From positions 1-5,388 of the forward strand of contig CAIXHI010000478.1 in the NCBI GenBank assembly GCA_903919215.1: a stretch of DNA of 5,388 nucleotides, in the 5' to 3' direction. Each line of letters begins with the position of its first letter. The first letter of the stretch is position 1. Below, in pieces: positions 1-5,388 of this stretch. The translations under genes were made by a program, and so were the position numbers. The stretch is from an uncultured Acidimicrobiaceae bacterium (GTDB lineage: Bacteria > Actinomycetota > Acidimicrobiia > Acidimicrobiales > Ilumatobacteraceae). The notes beneath the pieces are model-generated. The model made no database searches. It saw only the letters and a program-made list of their open reading frames with translations, and was not told the DNA's origin.

Positions 1-1
1 C

Positions 2-748
2 GCTACGGACACGGGCGTTACCAAGAGCGCTCGTACCCCCACGCTCACCATCACCAAGTACGCCGGTGCCGGAGCGATCCCGTCTTCGGTCGATCAGCTC
101 ACGGTCAAGGTCAAGGCCCTCGCCACCCGTACCAGCAGCAACGGCAGCGCCAACGCCAACTACAAGATCAAGATCCTGAACGAGGACGGCAGTACAGCCT
201 GCAATACGTCATCGTCCCAGACGATGGCCACGGGCAGCACGTTGCCGGCCACGCCCGACACGTTCACGATGTCGTGCAACACCGGGATGACTGCGCCACT
301 GCAGGTGGAGTTCTATGCGACCGCCAGCAACTCGGACGGAACGCGCGCCGTAAAACTTGACGGTATCGAACTCAGCTATAGCGTTGATGTGGCCGGGACG
401 TTGCTCAAGCACACCGCAGGTCTCACCTCGATCACCGCCACTACCAGCAGTGCCCCAGTGTGGTTCGGCGGCGAGATCTACCTTCCCGCATCGGCGATGT
501 CGCTGAAGGCCAGTGCACTCAACGGTGTGGTCTCGACGTTGGGTGCCGTGATGTACCGCCTGATCTACAGCGCCGACCACAGCGCGGCGGATGTGCTGGC
601 CTCGGCCAACAACGTCTACACCGCGGGTGGCGACATCCTGGTCAAGACCCAGGTGGGTGCCAAAGACTGGGTGACCTGTCGCATCGCATTGGCCCTAGCG
701 AGTGGCCTCGGCACCCCGACACTCAAGGGCTGTACCGTCCCGCGCTGA
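2..748 (+). CDS. Partial secreted/surface beta-rich protein (C-terminal 248 residues), function unknown
   Basis: I do not recognise a named family. The reading frame is open from base 2 to the TGA at 746-748, so the gene starts left of the window. The Met codon at 224 is internal, since the frame carries on upstream with the same composition. The protein is rich in Thr, Ser, Ala and Gly. Its first half alternates hydrophobic strands with polar turns (for example VDQLTVKVKALA, then NYKIKILNEDG, and finally KLDGIELSYSVD). That pattern resembles the beta-sandwich domains of secreted or cell-surface proteins in actinobacteria; this is inference. The second half (about residue 138 onward) is less repetitive and ends in KGCTVPR. 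Four cysteines (in STACNTS, TMSCNTG, VTCRIA and KGCTVPR) could form two disulfides outside the cell. No membrane anchor, sortase motif or catalytic motif is visible in this part, and any signal peptide would be upstream. It is probably transcribed separately from the downstream operon. Confidence 0.75.
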   Translation, partial: ATDTGVTKSARTPTLTITKYAGAGAIPSSVDQLTVKVKALATRTSSNGSANANYKIKILNEDGSTACNTSSSQTMATGSTLPATPDTFTMSCNTGMTAPLQVEFYATASNSDGTRAVKLDGIELSYSVDVAGTLLKHTAGLTSITATTSSAPVWFGGEIYLPASAMSLKASALNGVVSTLGAVMYRLIYSADHSAADVLASANNVYTAGGDILVKTQVGAKDWVTCRIALALASGLGTPTLKGCTVPR

Positions 749-796
749 TGTGATGAATCCTGGTACGAGTGTTCCGTCTTGGCCGGGCACTCGGGC

Positions 797-802
797 TAAC
801 AT
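797..802 (+). promoter_or_regulatory. Candidate -10 box for the SDR-kinase-FAD enzyme operon
   Basis: TAACAT fits the loose actinobacterial -10 pattern TAnnnT. It lies about 20 bases upstream of the preferred SDR start, in the only non-coding gap (749-821) before the operon. No convincing -35 box sits at 16-18 bases: TTGGCC at 779-784 is too close and TTCCGT at 772-777 is slightly too far. The call rests mainly on position. Confidence 0.25.
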
Positions 803-811
803 GCGCCCCCT

Positions 812-815
812 GGAG
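812..815 (+). promoter_or_regulatory. Ribosome binding site that sets the SDR start at 822
   Basis: GGAG is followed by six bases and then the ATG at 822. This favours 822 over the in-frame ATGs at 801, which has no comparable purine run at the right distance, and at 702, which lies inside the preceding gene. Confidence 0.6.
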
Positions 816-821
816 CGTGAC

Positions 822-1598
822 ATGCACATCAACGACTTTGCACTCGACTGGTTCAGCCTCGCCGGCAAGAACGCGATCGTGACCGGTGGCAACACCGGCC
901 TCGGTCAGGCGTTCTCGTTGGCGCTCGCCAAGGGTGGCGCCAACGTGCTGGTACCCAGCCTGGCCGACGACGACGGCACAACAAGGGCACTCATCGAGGG
1001 ATGCGGCGTGCGGTACGAGTTCATGACGGCCGACATCACCACAGAGGGTGTGCCGCGCCAGGTGATCGAAGCCTGTATCGACCGCCTTGGCAGCGTTGAT
1101 GTGCTGATCAACAGCGCTGGCATCTGCCCGCTCGGGGAAGTGTTGGAGTTCGGTCGCGACAAGTGGGATGCCACCGTGCAGGTGAACCTCACGGCAGCAT
1201 TCGAGATGAGCTTCGAAGCCGCCAAGTACATGGTGCCCCAGCGCAGCGGCAAGATCATCAACATCTGTTCGATGTTCAGCTTCCTCGGTGGCCGGTTGTC
1301 GTCGGCGTATGCCGCCACCAAGCACGGCATCGCCGGGTTGACGAAGGCGTACTGCGACGAACTCGCCGAGCACAACATTCAAGTCAACGGGATTGCACCC
1401 GGCTACTACGCCACGGCCATCACCGCCAACACGCGCAGTAACCCCGAGTCCAGCCGTCGCGTACTCGACCACATCCCCGCCGACCGCTGGGGTGATCCGG
1501 GTGATCTGATGGGCACGGTGGTGTTCCTCGCCAGTCGCGCCTCCGACTACGTCAACGGCCACATCCTGGCGGTGGACGGCGGTTACCTGGTCCGATGA
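822..1598 (+). CDS. KduD-like short-chain dehydrogenase/reductase (SDR)
   Basis: A classical NAD(P)-dependent SDR of 258 residues, the usual length, expected to be cytoplasmic. Visible motifs in order: the nucleotide-binding TGGNTGLG at residues 21-28, the adenine-side Asp of TADIT at 71, NSAG at 97-100 (NNAG in most relatives), Asn122, and the catalytic Ser150, Tyr163 and Lys167 in YAATK. The C-terminal half closely resembles 2-dehydro-3-deoxy-D-gluconate 5-dehydrogenase (KduD): HNIQVNGIAPGYYAT, then IPADRWGDPGDLMG, then ASDYVNG and VDGGYLVR. The family oxidises or reduces a hydroxyl/keto group on sugar acids, polyols or ketoses; the exact substrate cannot be read from sequence. After the second strand (NVLVPS) there is no acidic residue of the kind that marks strict NAD preference, so the cofactor is unclear. 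The start at 822 is chosen for its ribosome binding site; an upstream ATG at 801 would add seven residues. It is the first gene of the operon, and its stop overlaps the kinase start. Confidence 0.93.
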   Translation: MHINDFALDWFSLAGKNAIVTGGNTGLGQAFSLALAKGGANVLVPSLADDDGTTRALIEGCGVRYEFMTADITTEGVPRQVIEACIDRLGSVDVLINSAGICPLGEVLEFGRDKWDATVQVNLTAAFEMSFEAAKYMVPQRSGKIINICSMFSFLGGRLSSAYAATKHGIAGLTKAYCDELAEHNIQVNGIAPGYYATAITANTRSNPESSRRVLDHIPADRWGDPGDLMGTVVFLASRASDYVNGHILAVDGGYLVR

Positions 1599-3031
1599 CC
1601 GGTCCGTACCTCATTGGCGTCGATTGTGGGACGCAGAGTGCAAAGGTCGTCGTCTACGACGCGGCCGGCACCGCCGTCGCTGGAGGGCAGCACATGCTGC
1701 GCCCGATGAGCCGACCGCAGCACGGTGTGGCCGTACATCCCGACGAAGACCTGTGGACCTCCATCGCCGCGGCGAGCCGCCAAGCACTGGCGGCGTTCAC
1801 CGGCGATCTCAGTGAGATCGTGGGTGTGGGTATCTGCCCGATTCGCTGCTGCAAGGCGTTCCTGCGGGCCGACGGTTCATTGGCCGAGCCACTGATCAGT
1901 TGGATGGACGACCGCGCCTACCAGTCCTACATGCCGGCCGATCCGGCTGTGCGGTACGCCACCACTTCCTCGGGTTACATCGCGCATCGCTTCACCGGCG
2001 AGTTCCGCGACACGGCGGCGAACAACATCCTGTTGCAGTGGCCGATCGACACCGACACCTGGCAGTGGAGCGATGATCCGGCGTTGTACGAGACGTTCAA
2101 CGTGCGCCGTGAGCAACTGCTGGAACTGCAGATGCCGGGCGATGTCATCGGCAGGGTGACCGGCGAGGCCTCAGCCGCGACGGGTATCCCCGAGGGTGTG
2201 CCGGTGGTGGCCACGGCCAACGACAAGGCCGTCGAGATGCTCGGTTCCGGGTCGCTGGGGGAGCGCACCGCACTCATCTCGCTGGGCACCTACATCGCCG
2301 CGATGGTGCACGGGCACGAGAACCACAAGAGCCCGACGAACTTCTGGACGAACTTCGCCTGCCTGCCGCACCGTTATCTCTACGAGAGCAACGGTGTGCG
2401 GCGCGGGATGTGGACCTTGACCTGGTTCCTCGACCTGCTCGGCGACGAGATGGCGGAACGAGCAGTGTCGCTGGGTCTGTCACGCGAGCAGTACCTCGAG
2501 CGTGAGGCTGCGGCCGTGCCGGCCGGCAGCGATGGTTTGATGACCGTGCTGGACTGGTTGGCGACCACCGATAAGCCCTTCCGCAAGGGGATGATGTTGG
2601 GTTTCGATGCCCGGCATTCGCGAGGGCATGTGTATCGCAGCATTCTCGAGGCGATTGCGCTGACGATGAAGTTCCACGTCGACGCGATGTGCACCGAGTT
2701 GGGCATCTCCCTTGAGGAGATCGTCGTCTCGGGCGGCGGTGCGAACAGTCCGCTGTTCATGCAGATCTTCGCTGATGTGTTCGGTATCACCGCCTCGCGC
2801 AGCGTCGACGGCGGGGGAGCGGCACTCGGCTCGGCAATGTGCGCCGCGGCGGCCGTGGGTGTGCACCCCGATATCGAACGTGCCGCTGCATCCATGGCCA
2901 AGGGGCGCGAGTCGTTCCTGCCCGATGCCGCGAACGGTGAGGTGTACCGGCAGATGGCCGCCACCGTGTACCACGACATCCGCAATCACACTGATGCGCT
3001 CTTCGAGCGCGCCTACCCCATCTTCCACTAA
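1595..3031 (+). CDS. FGGY-family carbohydrate kinase, xylulokinase/glycerol-kinase superfamily
   Basis: An ATP-dependent sugar or polyol kinase of 478 residues, slightly shorter than the usual 490-520. The N-terminal FGGY domain opens with the phosphate-binding DCGTQSAK (residues 10-17), followed by the substrate-side segments GICPIRCCKAF (80-89 region) and WMDDR (103-107). Asp210 in ANDKAVEM matches the catalytic base of the family's GDxxA-type motif. The C-terminal domain starts with SLGTY at 229-233, and the ATP-binding glycine run SGGGANSP lies around 379-386, followed by GGGAALGSA. The fold and reaction are clear but the substrate is not. Where xylulokinases have a Gly-Gln-Met/His type substrate segment, this protein has the Cys-rich PIRCCK, so it belongs to a less characterised subgroup. 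Its ATG shares the ATGA with the SDR stop and has only a weak upstream Shine-Dalgarno, which suggests translational coupling. The likely role is to phosphorylate the keto product of the SDR or a related triose, tetrose or pentose (inference). Confidence 0.92.
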   Translation: MTGPYLIGVDCGTQSAKVVVYDAAGTAVAGGQHMLRPMSRPQHGVAVHPDEDLWTSIAAASRQALAAFTGDLSEIVGVGICPIRCCKAFLRADGSLAEPLISWMDDRAYQSYMPADPAVRYATTSSGYIAHRFTGEFRDTAANNILLQWPIDTDTWQWSDDPALYETFNVRREQLLELQMPGDVIGRVTGEASAATGIPEGVPVVATANDKAVEMLGSGSLGERTALISLGTYIAAMVHGHENHKSPTNFWTNFACLPHRYLYESNGVRRGMWTLTWFLDLLGDEMAERAVSLGLSREQYLEREAAAVPAGSDGLMTVLDWLATTDKPFRKGMMLGFDARHSRGHVYRSILEAIALTMKFHVDAMCTELGISLEEIVVSGGGANSPLFMQIFADVFGITASRSVDGGGAALGSAMCAAAAVGVHPDIERAAASMAKGRESFLPDAANGEVYRQMAATVYHDIRNHTDALFERAYPIFH

Positions 3032-3040
3032 GTCGCGAAC

Positions 3041-3046
3041 AAAGGA
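3041..3046 (+). promoter_or_regulatory. Ribosome binding site of the AGPS-like FAD enzyme
   Basis: AAAGGA is followed by nine bases and the ATG at 3056. It lies in the 24-base gap after the kinase stop (TAA at 3029-3031). This gap is too short for an obvious separate promoter, so the gene is probably read from the operon transcript. Confidence 0.65.
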
Positions 3047-3055
3047 ACACCCACC

Positions 3056-4501
3056 ATGTCCCTCACCCGATCCGAAATCGTCGAGCAACTGCGGGCACTC
3101 GTCGGCGTCCACCAGGTCGTCATTGACGAGCAGACGCTGCGTGAGCGCAGTATCGACAACTTCCGCAAGCTGCAGAACATCTTCAACGTCTACACGGGTC
3201 CTTTCCCAGCGGCGGTGGTGAGCGTGCGCAGCACCGCGGAGGCTGCCGCCGTGTTGGCCTTCGCCGACGCGAATGGCGTGAACGTGGTGGCGCGCACGGG
3301 AGGCACCGCCACCGAGGGCGGCCTGGAAACGCCGGTGGAGAACTCGATCGTGCTCGACGGCGGCTTGATGGACCAGATTCTCACCATCGACACGTACAAC
3401 ATGCAGGCGACTGCGCAGTGCGGTGTTCCCCTCCAACGACTGGAGGACGAGGTGCGCAAGCACGGTCTCACCACCGGCCACTCGCCGCAGTCGAAGCCGA
3501 TTGCCAGCATGGGCGGACTGGTGGCCACGCGGAGCATCGGGCAATTCTCCACGCTGTACGGCGGTATCGAGGACATGGTCGTGGGCTGTGAAGTCGTGTT
3601 CCCCGGTGGCCAGGTGTCGCGGATCAAGAACGTGCCGCGTCGTGCCGCCGGCCCCGACATCCGCCATCTGGTGATCGGGAACGAAGGTGCGTTGTGCTTC
3701 ATCACCGAGGTGACGGTGAAGCTGTTCCCGTACATGCCGGAGAACAACACGTTCGTGGGCTGGACAATGAAGGACATGAAGGTCGGCTTCGAGGTGCTAC
3801 GTGAGGTGATGGTGGCCGGCTACAAGCCGTCCGTCGCCCGCCTGTACGACTATGAGGACGGTCAACTGCACTTCTCGAACTTCGTGCCTGCTGACGAGTG
3901 CATCGTGCTGTTCATGGCCGAGGGCAACGAGGGGATTGTGAAGGCCACTGCAGAAGGCATCCGCGAGATCGCAGCCACGCACCCGGGATGCACGCCGGTG
4001 GAGGCGCATCACCTGGAGGAATGGTTCGCTGATCTCGTGTGGGGCCCCGACAAGGTGACCCGCGAGGACAATCGCATCCGCGACACCCGCAACGTCAACC
4101 GCACTACTGAGGTGTCTGCTGACTGGAGCTCGATTCAGCAGATCTACGACGCAGTGATCCCGCGCATCCGCGCCGAGATCAAGGGCATCACCCTGCTGGG
4201 CGGCCATTCGTCGCACAGCTACATCAACGGCACGAACATGTACTTCAACTACTTCTACGACCTCATCGACTGCGAGCCCGAGGAAGAGACCGACAAGTAC
4301 TACTTGCCGATCATCAAGATCATCGTCGAGGAGACGTTGCGGTTCGGTGGATCGATCGTGCACCACCACGGCATCGGCAAGGCACGCGCTCGCTGGGTGA
4401 AGGATGAGTACGGGTCGTCATACCCGATGCTCGCCGCGTTGAAGACTGCCTTCGATCCGAACGGCGTGATGAACATGGGCACCATCTACCCACTCACGTG
4501 A
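3056..4501 (+). CDS. FAD-binding oxidoreductase of VAO/PCMH fold, alkyldihydroxyacetonephosphate synthase-like
   Basis: A flavoenzyme of 481 residues. The N-terminal FAD_binding_4-type domain covers roughly residues 45-225, with the FAD pyrophosphate loop RTGGTATEGG at 80-89, TTGHSPQS around His142, YGGIEDMVVG, and GPDIRHLVIGNEG at 199-211. The C-terminal FAD-oxidase_C-type domain (about 235-475) contains PSVARLYD with Arg262, MYFNYF with Tyr396, and HHHGIGKAR starting at His436. From memory of the human protein these align with AGPS Arg419, Tyr578 and His615-617, and the spacing from Tyr to the His triplet is 40 here against 37 there. AGPS swaps the acyl chain of acyl-DHAP for a fatty alcohol to make the first ether-lipid bond. 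This protein lacks the roughly 150-residue N-terminal extension of the eukaryotic enzyme and shows no membrane segment. No histidine for covalent flavin attachment is seen in the FAD loop. Because it follows an SDR and a carbohydrate kinase, a sugar- or polyol-linked oxidase role is equally possible. The family assignment is firm; the substrate is unknown. Confidence 0.9.
   Translation: MSLTRSEIVEQLRALVGVHQVVIDEQTLRERSIDNFRKLQNIFNVYTGPFPAAVVSVRSTAEAAAVLAFADANGVNVVARTGGTATEGGLETPVENSIVLDGGLMDQILTIDTYNMQATAQCGVPLQRLEDEVRKHGLTTGHSPQSKPIASMGGLVATRSIGQFSTLYGGIEDMVVGCEVVFPGGQVSRIKNVPRRAAGPDIRHLVIGNEGALCFITEVTVKLFPYMPENNTFVGWTMKDMKVGFEVLREVMVAGYKPSVARLYDYEDGQLHFSNFVPADECIVLFMAEGNEGIVKATAEGIREIAATHPGCTPVEAHHLEEWFADLVWGPDKVTREDNRIRDTRNVNRTTEVSADWSSIQQIYDAVIPRIRAEIKGITLLGGHSSHSYINGTNMYFNYFYDLIDCEPEEETDKYYLPIIKIIVEETLRFGGSIVHHHGIGKARARWVKDEYGSSYPMLAALKTAFDPNGVMNMGTIYPLT
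4494..4501. other. Palindromic 8-base overlap of two convergent gene ends
   Basis: TCACGTGA is its own reverse complement. On the + strand it holds the last codon (ACG) and stop (TGA) of the FAD enzyme, and on the - strand it holds the last codon (ACG) and stop (TGA) of the SGNH gene. There is therefore no space between the two genes for a conventional intrinsic terminator. Confidence 0.85.
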
Positions 4502-5388
4502 CCTCGATCGCCGCCTGCACCATCAGCGCGAGATACGGCGCGAGGAACAAGCTGTAGGTGTTGTTGATGTGGTTCGTGTCGAGGTACACGGCCATGTTGC
4601 CGATGACCGCCGGGCACACTCCACCACTGCAGAACCAGTCGGTGGTGTCGTAGTACATCACCCCGAGGCGGGCGGCCAGTTCGCGTTCCAGGTCGTTCTC
4701 ACGTGTGTCGATCCGCTGTGCGGCGGCGAGGTTGCAGCGGGTGATCTGGCGCGGGTGACTGGCCAGGCAACGGTCGACCTGCTGTCCGGCGATGGGTGTG
4801 TCGCTGACCAGCAGTACCTTCTTGCCTGCGGCGGTGAGCGTGGTGATGGTCTGCTCCAACGCTGCAGTCCACATCGAGTCGGAGATGGAGCTCAACTGGC
4901 CACCTACGTTGCGGACGTAGTGCTTGCGCCACTGCGTGATGATCACCAGCTGCGTGTCGGCCGCCGCGATCGCTGCCAGCGACTTGGCCCGCCACGCGTC
5001 GCACGCCGGGTAGGTCGTGGCGTTGTCGCGCATCACAGAGATCGCGCCCACCGAGCAGATCTTCTTGGCGACGACGTCGAGCCGCCAGTGATGTTCGGTC
5101 GCGGCGGCCTCCAGCCCGGTGAACCATTGCGTGACGTGACTGTCGCCGAAGATCGTGATCGCGAGCGGTGAGGTGATTTCGCCGCGTTGACAGCCGGATG
5201 GAGTGCTATTGGAGATGCTGACGAGGCAGCCGTCGGTCCAGAGTTCGAAGTCGTCATCGGCCTGTCTGCTGACGGGGGGCGTGATGTTCTCGGGTAACAA
5301 ATCGTTCGCCACGGACGCGGCGATGAGCGGTTGTAACTCGGTGGCGATCTTCGTGTCGAGCTGCTGCTGCCACGAGGGTGGCGGCAAC
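4494..5388 (-). CDS. C-terminal SGNH-hydrolase domain of an OafA/YrhL-like membrane acyltransferase, 5' partial
   Basis: The frame is open from the right edge of the window to the TGA at 4496-4494. The only start at the edge is a TTG at 5387 with no visible context, so the gene most likely continues beyond the window; residues are counted from that codon. The SGNH nucleophile lies in IFGDSHVTQW (Ser83), and the matching Asp270 and His273 are in VYLDTNHIN. Immediately before these is WFCSGGVCPAVIGN, the Cys-rich stretch typical of SGNH domains fused behind an Acyltransferase_3 ten-helix membrane domain. Eight cysteines (54, 66, 111, 129, 207, 218, 253, 258) suggest disulfides and an extracytoplasmic location. 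Such proteins transfer acetyl or other acyl groups to cell-wall or surface polysaccharides, with the SGNH domain thought to complete the transfer outside the membrane. The acyltransferase domain itself is not in the window, so the fusion is inferred; a stand-alone SGNH protein is the alternative. It converges on, and is functionally unconnected with, the + strand operon. Confidence 0.85.
   Translation of the reverse strand, partial: LPPPSWQQQLDTKIATELQPLIAASVANDLLPENITPPVSRQADDDFELWTDGCLVSISNSTPSGCQRGEITSPLAITIFGDSHVTQWFTGLEAAATEHHWRLDVVAKKICSVGAISVMRDNATTYPACDAWRAKSLAAIAAADTQLVIITQWRKHYVRNVGGQLSSISDSMWTAALEQTITTLTAAGKKVLLVSDTPIAGQQVDRCLASHPRQITRCNLAAAQRIDTRENDLERELAARLGVMYYDTTDWFCSGGVCPAVIGNMAVYLDTNHINNTYSLFLAPYLALMVQAAIEVT

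Larger units (their letters stand above)
822..4501 (+). other. Three-gene operon: SDR, FGGY kinase, AGPS-like flavoenzyme
   Basis: The genes share a strand, the first two overlap by four bases (ATGA), and the second and third are 24 bases apart with a good ribosome binding site between them. A single transcript from the 749-821 gap is the simplest reading. The combination implies a small-molecule route with one NAD(P)-dependent redox step, one phosphorylation and one flavin-dependent step. No transporter, aldolase, isomerase or regulator is seen, so other pathway parts must lie elsewhere. Confidence 0.75.

Noticed and set aside
224..748. ATG at 224 as the true start of the first gene
   Set aside because: The same frame is open back to base 2 with matching composition, and no ribosome binding site precedes 224, so this Met is internal to a truncated gene.
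781..797. Possible terminator hairpin for the first gene in the GC-rich stretch before the SDR
   Set aside because: Only about three base pairs can form (CCG with CGG) and there is no T-run after it.
702..821. SDR start at ATG 702 or 801
   Set aside because: 702 lies inside the preceding gene and would add 40 residues with no SDR similarity. 801 lacks a well-placed ribosome binding site, whereas GGAG precedes 822 at good spacing.
723..1562. Antisense open frame of 279 codons opposite the SDR gene
   Set aside because: The SDR motifs on the + strand are unambiguous, and the antisense translation is low-complexity and His/Val/Gly-rich without motifs.
2480..3667. Long antisense open frame (395 codons) across the kinase and FAD enzyme genes
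   Set aside because: It spans the antisense of two clearly real genes. Its translation is His/Arg/Ala-rich with no recognisable domain, as expected for a shadow frame in high-GC DNA.
4569..5171. A + strand open frame of 200 codons opposite the SGNH domain
   Set aside because: The - strand frame carries the full GDSH and DxxH catalytic set. The + strand translation is Arg/Val/Gly-rich without motifs.

Overview
The window is high-GC bacterial DNA with almost no non-coding sequence. GC-rich codon ends, a 4-base stop/start overlap and the protein families present (a secreted beta-rich protein, an SDR/FGGY-kinase/FAD-enzyme operon and an SGNH-type acyltransferase tail) fit an Actinomycetota genome, possibly an Acidimicrobiia-like lineage. 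That assignment is inference from style, because no marker gene is present.

Layout. Bases 2-748 (+) are the 3' end of a gene for a Thr/Ser/Ala-rich, probably secreted or surface protein. After a 73-base gap with a weak promoter candidate comes a tight three-gene operon on the + strand: a KduD-like short-chain dehydrogenase (822-1598), an FGGY-family carbohydrate kinase (1595-3031, ATGA overlap) and an FAD-dependent enzyme of the VAO/PCMH fold (3056-4501) that closely resembles alkyldihydroxyacetonephosphate synthase (AGPS). Converging from the right on the - strand (4494-5388) is the C-terminal part of a gene with an extracytoplasmic SGNH-hydrolase domain of the type fused to OafA/YrhL-like membrane acyltransferases. 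Its N-terminal part lies beyond the window.

How the genes may work together. The dehydrogenase and kinase suggest oxidation of a polyol or sugar acid to a keto compound followed by phosphorylation. The third enzyme is the surprise. It keeps the AGPS signature residues (an HHHGIGK motif, the active-site Tyr and a substrate Arg) but is much shorter than the eukaryotic enzyme. Two readings are open: a sugar/polyol catabolic cassette that uses an AGPS-like flavoenzyme for a redox or exchange step, or an ether-lipid-type route in which kinase, AGPS-like enzyme and SDR handle dihydroxyacetone-phosphate-like intermediates. The sequence alone does not decide. No transporter, regulator, RNA gene, mobile element or CRISPR array is visible.
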